NCBI GenBank assembly: GCA_963573315.1
Contig: OY752140.1
Span: 1,302,001 to 1,366,000 of the forward strand
Length of the DNA: 64,000 nt
Source of the DNA: Entomortierella parvispora
Lineage: Eukaryota; Mortierellomycota; Mortierellomycetes; Mortierellales; Mortierellaceae
Direction: 5' to 3'
The notes beneath the pieces were generated by a model, which saw only the letters and a list, made by a program, of their open reading frames with translations, did not search any database and had not been told where the DNA came from. Of this stretch, positions 18,727 through 31,090 are shown in pieces. The stretch's first letter is position 1. The number at the start of each line of letters is the position of its first letter. The position numbers were made by a program, and so were the translations under genes.

Positions 18727-18786
18727 AGTCGGTAGAGCGTTGTGCTAATAACGCAAAGGCCGCAGGTTCGATCCCTGCAATGAGCA
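18714..18786 (+). tRNA. tRNA-Ile (anticodon AAU)
   Basis: 73 nt folding as a full cloverleaf: acceptor GCTCGTT with AATGAGC, D-stem GCTT with GAGC, anticodon stem TTGTG with CGCAA, loop CTAATAA (anticodon AAT), T-arm GCAGG-TTCGATC-CCTGC, discriminator A. There is no intron. A run of five T (18,787-18,791) follows as the RNA polymerase III terminator. A 12-bp copy of its 5' part lies just upstream (18,700-18,711). Confidence 0.95.
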
Positions 18787-18791
18787 TTTTT

Positions 18792-21402
18792 GCGAGTCTC
18801 GATTCTCGACGCGTCGCCATGTAGCGCAAACGTATCCATCGAACGAGTATGGGTACGGGATTGTCAGCGAGAAGGATCCTCATGGAGCGACCCGGTCGTT
18901 CTTTAATTGTCTGTAGACTCTGCAAACACCGTCTCTTTTTTGGACATGTTAACCGCGGAAACCGACCACCCTCATATTGTTGAATGGTATCCACCTATTT
19001 TTTTTTTGCAATTGCTCTCCACCGACTTGCAATTGGATGCCCTTCCTTCGCGATCGAATAATATACCAAATTCGTGTTACACCAAAGTTTCTGTTTCTTT
19101 AGATCTTGATTTTTTTTTTTCTTCGAAGAGTACGCAGAAACTCATTCTTCAGGAAAGAAAGGAGTGATCCTCTCGCAGGAGAATACGGGGAGTACATCTT
19201 CATGTCTCTGTCTTCAGCACACTCCCTTGGAGATTATGGTACCAGTTGTTCATGATTCCATCAAGGCCATTATTCAAGCCGGATAGGATAGGAATTGCGA
19301 GATACTGTGACCCAAACGATCTAGGGTTTTATCAAAGTCGTACGGCTCATCCTACCTAGGTTATCAGATCCTCGCGCAAGGAATGCCACACGAGTTCTCG
19401 CCGCGTAGTAAAGAAAAGTAATGGTTTACAAAAATGAGTCAAAAAATGGATCCTGTCCAGTGTCTACAGATGAATCTGACAGCCGTATAAAAAAGTACAG
19501 GTCGCTGATCCGCAGTAGCTTGATTGTTCTAAGTATCAGGACAGAGGCATGGGCGGCGATGGGGTCAGCGGGCAATGTACCACCTGAGCAAAGTATTAGG
19601 GACCAGGAGGGGGAGATTTCCATTTTTTGGGTTCTTGTTTGATGTACCAAGTCTTGAAGTTGAATGAGGTCAACCTTGTAGTTGAAGCGGACCAAAATAT
19701 CTTGAAGAGGAGGAGGTGTGACCACAGCCGCCATGGATAGATTCGACTTTGCTGGATGAGGCCTGACTGCCATCGCGTCCAGGATTGAAGTGGGTGATGC
19801 CAACGGAAAAATGGGACGCGTCCAACACGTCAAAAGTCATTGCGTGCTCTTCGCTGCCTGCCTGAGCAATAGCGCAGGAGCGGTTGGTCAGTGTTAAACT
19901 CAAAAGAGAAGATTCGCGTGAGATTGGGGTATCGAGAGACGGCAGATATCACTCTGGTCAATGGCGACAGTAAGCGGAGGTCCATGGCGTTAGACGCGCT
20001 CTTTTTTGTTCTGCCCTACACTCATCCCGCTTCTTCATCGCCAAGGCGATCCAATATCCTCCCACTGGAGCCATTAACTGTCTGCTGATTTGCACATGCT
20101 GTCAGTGCCGTTGTGTGCAAAATCGTCTGCCTCCTGCGAACTTGTGAGATCGTTGGCAAGGTGTTGGTTGGAACCGAGCGTGCGCTCGCAGTTGCCGTAG
20201 TGCCAAATCAACGACATCCTCAGCGCTTTCCACTGCTCCGGCCGACCGCCTCGGGCACCTAAGCCAACGTATCTGTATGGAGTGGTATTGAACCAAAGAC
20301 TCTGATCGTGCTCGTCTGTCGTAGTTTGCAACCCTGAATGATCTTGGTTCGGATGGGAAGAATGGCAATGTCAACAACTTGCAGAGGTCGGGTTAACCCG
20401 TCATCGAGTCGACATGGTTCAACCCGAAGCAGCCGTCCATGGCAGACAAACCGGTTCGTGACGAGTTATTAGCGACAAAGTTGTTGTTGACATCTATCCT
20501 CGCGGAGACTGGACGGAAAATTGATCAATCCAAGTGCGGTGTCAGTGTCAGAGAAGGTGTTGGGCAGTAGGAGCTGCAACAATGGTGGTCGAAAAACAAA
20601 ACAAAAAAAAAAAACCAGGAGGAAGGTGAGTATGAAGATAGTGGCGCTGAAAAGTAAGATGAAGGTGATGAAGGGATAATGACAGGCGACGAAGAGAAGG
20701 AGCAATAAAGAGGTTTGGTTTCCCCGACGAAGAAAAAAAAGGAGGGAGAAGAAGGGAAGATAACAGGAGAATCTTGGAGAGAGGGAGGAAAGAAGAGGGT
20801 GAAAACGAAGAATAAGTGGAGAACGGGATCCTTTTTTTCTCTCGTGGACACTGATGAAAAATATCTGAAGAGAAGATACTTCATCAATGGAGAGCGCGAT
20901 CCCCCCCTTTTTTTTTCTTGTGGACGCTGATGAAAATTATTTGAGAAGATACTTCATCAGCTCTCAAGAAGTCCAATTCGGGTTTGTTGGCGCTGCATCC
21001 ATTGGAAGGAAGCTTAGCGATCTGCCGAACTGACTGTGTTGACGACCAAGTTTTTGCTTCTCTCTTGTTAACAACGAGCTTTACCATTGTGACACCAATA
21101 GCCAGGCAGCCTGGAGGACAGAGGCTTCAAGCAGGAAACGAATAAAGACTTGACGACTTGACTGCCTCTGGTTCCTTCCCTTGTGTGTTTTCTGATCTTT
21201 CCATGTTGATCGAGCTTCAAGAGCACGCGTCTCGAGCAAAAAAAAAAAAAGGCGAAAGCATGTCCGTTTATTGTGTAGATGTGTATATATAGAGAGAGGA
21301 AAAGGTAGAAGGATAAGGTGGTCGAGATTACTGAGGGAGGCAAGATGCCCAGGAATAATATAAAGGATATAGAGGTTGGTGGATTTTTGGCTGTTCTAAC
21401 GT
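18792..21402. other. Intergenic, no supported gene; imperfect tandem repeat
   Basis: ORFs here are short and show no domain. A minus-strand 115-codon ORF at 19,426-19,773 is the most coherent but has no other support. The stretch 20,825-20,960 is an imperfect tandem duplication of about 64 bp (see separate entry). A-rich and T-rich tracts are frequent. Confidence 0.5.
20825..20960 (+). repeat. Imperfect tandem repeat, two units of about 64 bp
   Basis: Units at about 20,825-20,888 and 20,897-20,960 share a GATCC/T-tract, GTGGAC(A/G)CTGATGAAAA and GAGAAGATACTTCATCA, with some substitutions and small indels. Confidence 0.7.
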
Positions 21403-22926
21403 CTAAAAGCCTACAAGAGTATCGCGAAAGTAGTACTCCTTTCGCGCAGGCTCGGAGGACTCTAGCAGAATCCGCTTGAACTCGGTCATGAACCTCTGGG
21501 TGTTCTCCTTGGATTTGAACGTGGCCCTCTGCCAGCTGCAGGTCATTGTTAAAATGCCATTTGCAGTCGCAGCATTCAGCGTAAATGGAGAGCCGATAGT
21601 GTTCGCGTCTTGAGAAAAGACGGCGTCCAGAATCTTGAACGCGATAGGTGTTGCTTCGGTGGCAGATTGATCCCAGCCCTTACCAATGTTGGAGAGCATG
21701 AGCGTCGACTCCCGTCCATGTTGCTCCTTCTTGACATGTCCGTTCAACCAGTCTTCCCAGCCATCCTTGGGGAGGAAGGCCAACAGGCCGATATGCTGTA
21801 GGAGGTAGCGAACCCCTTTGTGGGTGCCAGTCTTTTTCACGATTTGCTTGCGATAGTTTTGAGCCAAGACCCAAAATTCAGTGTGAAGACGGACGCCAAT
21901 ATTCTTGGTTGTGACCTCGGACGTGTAGGTGCCCTGATCATGGCGCGAAATGGGAGGCTGGATCAAGGAGCGCATGGCCACGGGTGTTCCGAAATTGAGC
22001 TTGTCCTTTGTGGTCGTCTTGGTGTTGCTTTCCTTGTCCACCTCGGAGAGGAATACAGCCTTGGTGGCAAAAATCGAAGCGGCAAAGAGAATAGCCTGGA
22101 CGGTGGTGTTTCGAGCCTTGGCTGCTCTTGTTACGAGTGAGGTTTCGTCCTGTGTGAGGGACCAAATGTCAACCTCGGATTCGTGCGGTGCCTCCAATGT
22201 CGCGTCGATTTCTCCAGCCCAGTATTTCGGCTCAATCGCTTTTTTCAAAAAGCCAGGCAATAGCAGACCCATGGTCGCCTCCTTGATTAAGGTGATATAG
22301 CTCGGATGGCAATTCACGCGCGCCTCCAAGTTTAGCGGCAGCTCATGCGTCGGCGAGGTGACAACGGTTGGAAGAAGGGGTCTTTCTGTTCCATGCAGGG
22401 AGGCGTGCACGTTGAGCTGTTCCACCAATTGTTCTGTCAAAGCCAACGCGGATCGACCGTCGCCAATGGCGTGCTGAAAGTTATAGAGGAGGTAGAATGA
22501 GTTGTCCTCTTGGACCTGAACCACTATGATTTCCCAGAGGGGGGTCTCAACGTTCGAGTAGTCGAACTCGACTCGATGCTCTTCCGCAAGGACTTTTGAA
22601 ACATCTGCTGGGCAAGGCACGGTCTTCGCTCGGACGACTTTGTTCAAATCAACTGAGGGCATTCGCAAAAACTTGGGATGAGGCGACAGATGATCGCCAA
22701 TGACTACCGAGAGAACGGAATGCTGCTGAATGAGCCAGGTAAGGGGTCCTGCCAGCAGTTGGACCCACTCGGCCAAGTCGTGCGGCAGAGGAGGTGCAGA
22801 CTTGCCCTCGAGAGACTGCATCTGCAGGCGTGGGCCGATAATGACATTATTGTAGAGGCCTGCGTTTGCACGAGCGAGACTGTAGCGCTCGAGGTTTGTA
22901 ACCTCGCGCACGAAAGGTAGAGACAT
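21403..22926 (-). CDS. Alcohol O-acetyltransferase-like (condensation-fold) acyltransferase
   Basis: A 507-aa single-exon protein. It belongs with the HxxxD acyltransferases of the BAHD/condensation fold, most like the fungal alcohol acetyltransferase (AATase) family, which moves an acyl group from acyl-CoA to an alcohol or amine. The signature HAIGDGRS gives catalytic His152 and Asp156, at the usual position a third of the way into the chain. The second half has the family-like LNFGTPVAMRSLIQPP and DAVFSQDANTIGSPFTLNAA blocks. There is no signal peptide or clear membrane segment, so it is probably cytosolic or lipid-droplet associated. The ATG at 22,926 is the only start that keeps the N-terminal domain. 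The substrate cannot be told from sequence. Confidence 0.8.
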   Translation of the reverse strand: MSLPFVREVTNLERYSLARANAGLYNNVIIGPRLQMQSLEGKSAPPLPHDLAEWVQLLAGPLTWLIQQHSVLSVVIGDHLSPHPKFLRMPSVDLNKVVRAKTVPCPADVSKVLAEEHRVEFDYSNVETPLWEIIVVQVQEDNSFYLLYNFQHAIGDGRSALALTEQLVEQLNVHASLHGTERPLLPTVVTSPTHELPLNLEARVNCHPSYITLIKEATMGLLLPGFLKKAIEPKYWAGEIDATLEAPHESEVDIWSLTQDETSLVTRAAKARNTTVQAILFAASIFATKAVFLSEVDKESNTKTTTKDKLNFGTPVAMRSLIQPPISRHDQGTYTSEVTTKNIGVRLHTEFWVLAQNYRKQIVKKTGTHKGVRYLLQHIGLLAFLPKDGWEDWLNGHVKKEQHGRESTLMLSNIGKGWDQSATEATPIAFKILDAVFSQDANTIGSPFTLNAATANGILTMTCSWQRATFKSKENTQRFMTEFKRILLESSEPARKEYYFRDTLVGF

Positions 22927-23506
22927 GGAGGACGATGGAGAGGAGGGGAGGAAAGAAAGAGATGATGGAGATGAGATGAGCTGATGTTTGTTGGCTGTGC
23001 CGACTATGCTTTTTATCTTGATCGGCTAAAATATTCGCCAATCGGGCTGTATTTGAAGCTTGCTTTCTCGGCTGCGGCCGCGCTTCATGCCAATGCCAAG
23101 AAGAAGATACAGTCACGGTATAGTGTATTGAAATTATAGAGGTCAATATGAATATTTCCATTCAGTAGAGGGCTGAAACGCTGCGAATGGCTGAGATGGG
23201 CCAGAGTCGGAAAAAGTGTCCGGAAAACGGAAGCAACAAAAATACCCGCATGTATTGGCCAAGTCCCACATTGACCTTTGCTGAATGCCAGCATGCCAGC
23301 ATGCAGCCAGGCACCCATGCGATTGTAGACACATGTTCATCTGTTCATACTCACACACTTTCATAGTACCAGCACACATTACATCATCATATATATATCA
23401 CCTTCATGTTCCCTCCCTCCCCTCTCATCTCATCTCATCTCATCTCATCTCTCTTGTTGATGTCAGTTCTCTTTAATTCCAGTAAAAGCTAGACTAAAAT
23501 AAACCT
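22927..23506. other. Intergenic between two minus-strand genes
   Basis: The promoter of the acyltransferase and the 3' end of the recombinase gene lie here. A CTCAT pentanucleotide run is at about 23,424-23,452. No gene is seen. Confidence 0.5.
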
Positions 23507-26500
23507 TCATATTCGGGATGTGCGCGTCGCTCCTTGCTTCACACAATATTTGTGGAGCTCATTGCAGCTCAAGTGTAGGCTATCAAGACCGTTCATTGCT
23601 TCCTCCAGTGCCCTGTTCTGATCAATTTCTTGGTTCTCAGCCCGAGCTTGCTTGGCTCGGAACTCAATCTCCTCGATGATTCGCAGTCTGTTGTTGAGGG
23701 CCTTCCGAGTCTTTTCTACTACCTTTGCGGATTTACCGTTCTTCTTTCTATACTCATCCTGGAACGCGTTATACCTCTGGCGCTCATCAAATATCTGCCT
23801 TGTATTTGCAGGCCTTTGCAAGAAACCAAAGGCTGATCCTGATTCTTCCGATGTGGCGCCTTCTGAAGTATCTGAAGTAGATGCATTGGCCATAACGGGT
23901 TGCACTGTTGACGTGCGAGGTGCCGCTGTCAGAGCAAGCGGCTCGGGTGTGTTCCAAGGAAAAGTCGGTCGAGTTGGCGCTATCGACGTTGGCTGACTGG
24001 CTGCCATGAGCGGTCTAAACGGGGCTTCTGGTTGCGCGGGCAGTATGGGTGGTAATGGAGATACGGGTCCTAACCATGGCACTCGTGCTGTCGACTGGTA
24101 GATTGTCGTATGATGCTGATATTGCTCGCCAATGGCGTATGGTGGATATAGGACACTAGGCGGAGCACCCGCTGCGCCGAGTGAGGGACCGCCTTGCTGA
24201 AAGGGATGGCCGCCTTGTACCCATAAAAACAGCTCCTGCAATGATTGCTTCACCGTATTCAGTTCGGTCGCCACATAACGGCGAAATGCCTCCTCCTGAC
24301 CAGGCTGTTGCTGGACTTGAAGATCGGTCGGTCCGTGCTGTCCAACCTGAAGCTGCTGGACTTGAAGACCAACTCCTTGAATTTGCTCCAAAAGATGCTG
24401 ATATTGACTTGATTGTTGCTGACTCTGACTCGCAACAGCATTGGCCACGATCGGGGGGAGGTCAACAGGCAAGATCAAATCACCTTGATCTAATACTGGT
24501 GCCAATTCATTTTGGAATCGAAGGAAGAGCTCTGATTTGAATATGTCATGCTCCAAAAGCGGCGATTTCACGTTCCTGTACGTGTGTAAATAGACAACTG
24601 CATCCTGGAGAAGGACCCGTCGCAGGCGAAGAAGGAGTTTGAAAAACCGCTTTTTGTTCATGGCAAAGTGCGCTTCGTGCACGGGACGCTTGCCTGACTC
24701 AGGTTCTGGTGGGTCCAAAGGCGCGATATCTTCGAGCTGCGTGGGTTGATCCCCATCCTTCTCATTCATCTCATCTAGACAATCCTGTCTCCATTTCATA
24801 TTGGCTTCCGATCCTGGCTCGCCAAAGGCAGTCTCGATGAATGGGAATATCATTTCCTGAAGCTCAATTGGGGGCGCCTTTTCATTCCTTTGCAAGTGAA
24901 ATGGTTTTCCCTCCTTAAAGCCAGCCATCCCAAACGCGAACTGAATCGGTACGTTGGACAGGTAGTGTTGATCCATGCGACCACTGCCACGCACCCATCG
25001 ACCCCCAAGTTTGATGTCCTCAGGTCGAACGCCAAGCCTCTGCGCCTCTACAGCGCCACTGTGCCGGCTAGCATGTGTGATTTGGGCACACTCCAGCTGC
25101 TGTGCCTCGAACGTCTTTAACGTTGTTTCGCGAGAAGCTGCATATGATAGTGGGATCAATCGACTTGACGGTGTCCCCTTTTTTCCTAGCAAGACTTTAG
25201 TCGATGGAAAATCTGGATCATTGACGTCTGGAGGAGGCTCTTCCTTGTTCTAAGCAGATTCAATTAATGCAAATATTATTGTCAGTCAGCAAGTCAGCAC
25301 CTGAGAAACAAAATTGTAAAGCAATATCGATACTTACATGAAAGCGATCAAACATATAAAACGCAAAAGCCCCAATACTGCAGCGGCGAACATCGTGGTG
25401 CCTTAGAGCGCATCCATACTGAGTGTGGCCGGACTTGTTGGTCTTCCCACGATGCATTGCACAAACGAGTGCAGAAACCGACTGTGATCCTCCTTGTCGG
25501 TTCTCAATCTGCATCATAAAGCAGTCCGCAAGGTTCAAATGTACCAAGTCTTCGTTGCGGAGAAGCATGCTGTGTCGAATTGCCAGGGCCAGGTGTTCTC
25601 TGGTCCAAGGTGACAAGATTGCAATGGGTCGGGCCCAGGTGTAAAGTAGACATTGGATGTGCTGAGTAGTTGTATAAGCCCTTCGAATCTCGCACTCGGC
25701 CGATAGGTCCTTGTGATTCGTAAGGATACCACACACCAGGTCATTGGTGTACTTCTCCACAGCATTGCGAATGAGAGTTGATCTTCTGATGTCCGGTTCT
25801 GTGTTAGGACGAACTTGGCGTTTGCCCTGCCGTTGTTGGACATAACAGAGCGCTTTTACCACGTTTTCCATAGTTTGGTGGCCGCAAGGTACATCCAGTG
25901 CTCTTCTCCCTTTCTTGTCCGGCTCGACAGTCCTCAAGACTAAATGAATATCAGACAAGATGAAATAAGGGTTTGAATTCTGTTGGGTGAGCCACAAATG
26001 CGCAAAGGATCGTATGACTGAAAAATACCTTCGCCCAAGGTTGGTGCGTGGCCCTTTGTATTGGCTGATTTGAACATAAAAGGTGTATGAACGTCCCTGC
26101 TTTGGCCCTCATGAAAATACTTCTTGGTGGTTGACTTGAACATGACTTCCATCAGAAATCGCAACACTTTCACTTCAGTAACGTCATAGCGGTGTATCTT
26201 GCCATGCAAGTCGCCGATTGCCATGTCTCTGCAGAACTTCTAAAAAATAGGAAAGTCAAATTCAGTTTCTGACAATGGTGCATTCTCTGTGATCCAGGAC
26301 GTATCCTTACCACAAACTTTTTCATGTGTGATTTGTACTGGAGCTTGCTGTTCTGGCTGAGCTGTGAGGTTTGTAGGTCCAATGCCTCCCGCATGATCTG
26401 TTCATCTGTTGATCGAGATGTATCGGCGTCATTATTGGCTATGACCTCTTCTTCCAGGTAAAGATCTGGCGGGGCTATTAGATACCGCAAAACAGCTTCA

Positions 26501-27014
26501 AAAGAAACTAGAGGAAGGGAAGGTGTTCCATTCAATATATGACCGTATGATGGTATCAGCTTTCAATTTGTTTGCTTGCATGTTGACATACCATAACGCT
26601 TGGTCATGTCTTCGTCAACATCCATATTGGCGTTTTCTGCTTGTGTCTGAATTGAAAGTCGTCTCGTCGTGGAACCATTGATCGAAACGCAGATTGATTC
26701 ATCATCAGAGTCCGAGTCTTCATCGGAATCGGTACAATCAACTTCGCCATCGAATGGTTCGCTGGACATATCCAAAAGAGCTGGATTATTCTCAATTGCT
26801 ATGTTAAAGCATCGAGCGGCGAATGAGATGCGAATGAATGAAGGGATCGGAAGCGAGATTTGGTCGTCTGTGCCCATGTACCTTTACGATCAACTTTGGT
26901 CGTCTTCCTCACCCGCTTTTTCGGCGGTTGTTTCTCCGCCGACTGAGGATTTGGGTTGTCTTTTCTGGTTTTCTTGGTTGCATTTCCTGAGATAAAAGCA
27001 GTGAGCGAGGACAT
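23507..27014 (-). CDS. Ndc10/Crypton-type tyrosine recombinase, six exons
   Basis: A 1,030-aa model from exons 27,014-26,882, 26,798-26,592, 26,507-26,311, 26,239-26,030+1 (end 26,029), 25,939-25,338 and 25,249-23,507. All introns are GT-AG, 71-90 bp, and all phases agree. The N-terminus is basic then acidic (DSDEDSDSDDES). The core resembles the Ndc10-II/Crypton tyrosine recombinase fold: first Arg in LLRNEDLVHLNL, then HASRHSGA (H-x2-R), then GGRW, then the likely nucleophile Tyr in MDQHYLSNVP. A Gln/Pro-rich linker follows. The last about 110 residues (IFDERQRYNAFQDEYRKKNG, RLRIIEEIEFRAK) resemble a GCR1-type DNA-binding domain, as in Cryptons. It may be a Crypton transposase or a domesticated relative. 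No terminal repeats were identified, and the GCR1 call is tentative. Confidence 0.75.
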
Positions 27015-27863
27015 AGGACTGAGTTGACACCGTCTGGCAAACCGTCTGGCAAGCTTCGGCAAGGGCGGAGGGGGATTAATGAATGAGCAAGCAATTGGGC
27101 AATCAGAATGAATGGGCTGAATGAACAATCCAGGGGCAAAAGTCTGTGAACTCGAGATGCGTACGACGGAAAGAGTGAGAGAACGGGGAGAGAAAGTATG
27201 CGCGAGTGAGTGTGGAGGGGGGGGGGGGGGGGGAAAGACAAGAGAGATAGAGGGAGAAAGCAGGAGAGAGAGAGAAGGAGAGGGAGAGAGGACAAGAGAA
27301 AGTGGTGAAGGAGAAATGGCGCGTCAAGTCCATGCCCGAGGCACGCGGAACGTGGTGAAACAGGGGGGGTGGTCTCACGCCGTGGGGTTGGTACATGTGG
27401 GATCGTCGCGCATGTACCGTCACATCCACTGGAAAAAACACACTGTACTGCGAATACATTGATATCACGTGTAGGAAAAATTCCATGGAAATTTTGGAAG
27501 CACCCCAAGATACAGTTATTTCTGATTTCAAGGCTGTAATGGCTGTGTGTGCTGAGACAAAGCCCCCCCTTGCTCGCTGTTGACGGTCAACTATTGAAAC
27601 TACAACACAGCTACGCAGCAACCAGTCGCTTGGTCGTAACACGTAAAAGGTACAGGATTACAGGTTTCGTTTTATGAATGTCAGTCTGTAGAGTCGCGCG
27701 GTCTGTTTAGGATGCCTTAGCTATTGTGAGCCACTTGGATACAAGCCCGGAAAGGAGGACACCAAGGTGGACGAAACCGAAAACAGAAAAAAAAAAACTA
27801 CAGATTGATGAAAAGCGGGATCGGGATGTGGATGTATATCAGAGAGTGGGTGAATGGAGAGTC
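27015..27863. other. Intergenic, recombinase promoter, G17 run
   Basis: Contains a run of 17 G (27,217-27,233) within a GA-rich tract. ORFs here are low-complexity shadows of the purine-rich strand. The PP2C stop codon is at 27,864. Confidence 0.5.
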
Positions 27864-29806
27864 TTAAGCCGCGGTCTCAGTCTCCTTGACATCCTTGTCT
27901 TTCTGCTCCTCCTTGTCGTCCTTGACGTCCTTGTTTTTCTCGGTAGCTTCTTCCGAGTCTTTAGGTGTTGTTGAGGTGGCTGAGAACTCGGCATTCTCCT
28001 TGAGCGTTTCAGGGTCTTCATCCCCGTTGGGTCTGGCTCTGGAGTCTGCAGGTCCGAGACGGACAGCTACGCGTGAGGCCATGAACTCGTACCATTCTTC
28101 CAAAGTCTTGCCGTTCAAGATAGCCACAACGACCATAGTCATGTTATCGCAGCCGATACCAGTCATTCCGCTGTCCGAAGCCAGGCAGTGATCCATAGCC
28201 ATTTCACAGATGGTCTCCAGTGGGATTTTCTCGGCAACATGCTTGCGAACATATGTAACGGCCTCCTGCGAAGACATGCAGTCCCAGATACCTAAATACC
28301 AGCATGGTCAAAATAATTAAGATAACTATACTCCTTTGTAGGGCTGCAAACTATCGTATTGTGACAAGTCGTTACCATCGCACGCCAGAATAAGGAACTC
28401 GTCGTCAGAGGTAATCTTGTGCTCCACAATAGCGGGGTTGGCTGAAGACAAAGTGCAGAATGGCTATCAGTAAGCTGTTCAGAAACGATGCAGGACAAAA
28501 CACAGCAGAGGGGACATCATTTCCTTCCTACCAGTCACTATTTGATCATCGGGACCAAGGGTAGCATTCGTCTTGAATTCAAAATCACCCAATGCACGCG
28601 AAAGAGCAAGGTTGCCATTGACACGACCGTACTCGACAAAGCCTCCAGCGGCAACAATACGCCTCGTCTCCTCTAGAGCAGGAAATTAAAGGAAAATTTT
28701 AGACCGCGGTCTTGTCATATAGAAGATGAAAGAGGCCTATTGATAATGACATTCATTCATACCTGCATTCATGGGCTTGTGATCATTTGACAAGGCAATA
28801 CCTGCGCCGTCGGTGCTAAGGACAGCGCGTGAATCACCGGCATTTCCCTAACATGGACGAGAATTATACGACATTTGTATGAGCCAATGTTCATTTTTTC
28901 AAATCATAAAGGTAGCGGGTTGTCGATCCGATGTCATTTTTTGATTAACATGAACGATATCATCAGATTTCTTGGACAAGGTTATTCCAAACTTACGACA
29001 TAGAGAACATCCTTGTTGGTAAAGGTCGCAGTGATGGCGGTGCATCCTGACATATCGTTGCCATACTCTGGATCTGTCCACGGCAATAGTTGTTAGCTAA
29101 GGTTTCTTCCATCATGAGGATTTCCTGGTTACATCTCACTCCCTTTGATGTTGCGTACCAAAACGAAGAGCTCGATCCATCTCCAGGAAGCCGCCCTTGA
29201 TGGCAGCAAAGTAGTCGCCTTTAGCAAATGCCTTGTCAGCAACGATCTTCTTGTGCAGTCCGTCGCCACTGTATTTTGCAACATTAGGACCTACGATCAA
29301 AAAAAAAGTGTCAGGATCAGATAAGAGGGGGGCAAGTCGACCGCTACAGGTCCTTGATCTACACACACATATTTGACGAGCTTACCTCCGTGACCATCGT
29401 AGACGGCAAAGAATGCGGTTCCTTCAGCATCCTCCACCTCGAGCAAGGTTGTATGGGCATCTTCCATACCTATTGAATTGAAGAGATACAGTTCACAAAT
29501 GACAAGAGTCAAGGGGGCAATAGCGCAGACTTGGAGTGCTGCATTGATACAGAGGACAACTTTTGGCAAACAAAAACAAAAAAAAGAAAAGAAACGAAAA
29601 GCAAGCAATGCAACAGAACATGATCATGACCAAGAGAACGCAAAGACAGCAAAGACAGCAACAATGTCACGCAGTAGTGACAAAATGGACACGAGATAGA
29701 TACTGATTCGCCATCCTTGCATAGCGGAGGCTCCATATGCGAAGCGCTTGTCGTGACCTGAAGAGGAATGCTTCTCGGTGATTGGAGCTGAAAGAGTCTG
29801 GCCCAT
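27864..29806 (-). CDS. PP2C-family Ser/Thr phosphatase (Ptc2/Ptc3-like), eight exons
   Basis: A 371-aa Mg/Mn-dependent protein phosphatase. Exons: 29,806-29,704, 29,469-29,386, 29,290-29,159, 29,073-28,997, 28,847-28,763, 28,672-28,532, 28,441-28,376 and 28,291-27,864. All seven introns are GT-AG (84-234 bp) and in phase. The family blocks appear in order: MGQTLSAP start (a likely N-myristoylation glycine), [24 protein letters not shown] (metal-binding Asp59, Gly60), [44 protein letters not shown], and [12 protein letters not shown] near the end of the domain. A Glu/Lys-rich tail follows, as in yeast Ptc2/Ptc3, which switch off stress MAP kinases and checkpoint kinases. The role here is inferred from that similarity. 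Confidence 0.95.
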
Positions 29807-30083
29807 GTCGTTTGCTGCTGGGTGGCGGTTAGATGCTGGTCGGAAGGATAATAAAAGGGGAAGGGGGATTGCGATTGAGCAGGGCTGGAGGGACCAGGAG
29901 AGCAAGAAGAGAGGGTGGGTTAGAGAAATGGATTGAGAGGTAAAGAGGCAAAGAGCAGAAGACAGAGCCAGACAGACAGAAGGGCACAGGGAGAGAGGGA
30001 GAGAAAGAAAGAGAGGGTCCAATTTGGGGGGAGAAGAGAGCGCGTCGTCGTCGTCGTCGTTTGTTCGTTTCGCTCGCTGTCCT

Positions 30084-30115
<32 letters not shown>

Positions 30116-31090
30116 CATGTCTCCTGTCCTCTCTGCTCTGCTCTTCTCTGCTCTTCTCTTCTCTGCACTGCACTGCTCTGCTCTGCTCTGCTCTCTCTGG
30201 CGGGAATGGCGATTCAATCGTCTGCTTTGCCACCAGATTAATGTAATGACCCCTGGTCCACCAATCAAGGGTCATTCCCCTAGATTGGAATCCATCCATT
30301 CATCCATCCATCCATCCTTCCATCCATCCATCCAACCTATCCATTCAAAGCTGCTGTCTTTATCGCGCTGTTGTCACCGTTGCCGCTGTCGCTGTCGTGG
30401 AAAGGTGATTGTGCAGCGTGTCCCGGTGTGAATCAATTAATCTTTTTTGTAGCATGATTGGCACTCGTGACAGGGTCCATTCACAAAGGCAGAGAACCAA
30501 CACGACACACGACCTGGCCTCGAGCCTCAATTCAGCCCAAGTGACCCCCACGCAGGATCCCTCTTTTCTTTTTTCTGGTCGGTCCAGCCCTTGCTCTTTT
30601 CCTTCGACATCCTGGTTGCCTGCTCTTCTCTCCAATCTCGCTCATCGCACTTCACTCATCCCGCAGTGAGGAAGAGGACAAAGAAGGGGTGGTATGGGAA
30701 ACAAATGCCATCCGATAGAGGGATGACGGGGACGCGGCACGAGGAGCTCTTCTTACATTGGATGCGGTGTTGATGACGAGTGCGGAAGAGAGAGAAAGAG
30801 AGGTGGTGTGTTGATGATGAACTGGCCAAAGAAATATTCAAATAAGGTGTCGCGACTGCGTGACCAATCTTTTCTGGATTAGTTTCCTCAGGATAATTTA
30901 TCCCAGCTATGGGCTGTGCTCCTTGGGGTCCCTGGTCTTTTTTTTTTTTTTTTTTTTCTCCGAGTCTGTTCCAGTTCGACTTTCATTCATCCGTCTCTCT
31001 TTCTCAGCCCGTCCATCTTGCTTTCTTCCGCCTCCCCTCTCCCCCCTCATCCATTTCACCTTGCTGTCGATCTCTTCACTTTTCGTAGTC
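29807..31090. other. Divergent promoter region with simple repeats
   Basis: Between the PP2C gene (-) and the CBM18 gene (+). It holds GTC repeats (about 30,045-30,060), a GTCT run (about 30,087-30,114), CTCTG-type repeats to 30,195, a CATC run (30,291-30,334) and a T20 tract (30,938-30,957) followed by a pyrimidine-rich leader. No gene. Confidence 0.6.

Noticed and set aside
19426-19773. Minus-strand 115-codon ORF
   Set aside because: Coherent sequence but no domain, no introns nearby and no other support; too weak to call a gene.
27103-27642. Minus-strand 179- and 199-codon ORFs
   Set aside because: Leu/Ser/Pro-rich translation of a purine/pyrimidine-biased promoter; no start context or domain.
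29624-30299. Minus-strand 156- and 214-codon ORFs upstream of PP2C
   Set aside because: Simple-repeat translation (TDRQTDRQ); only the part from 29,806 is the PP2C first exon.
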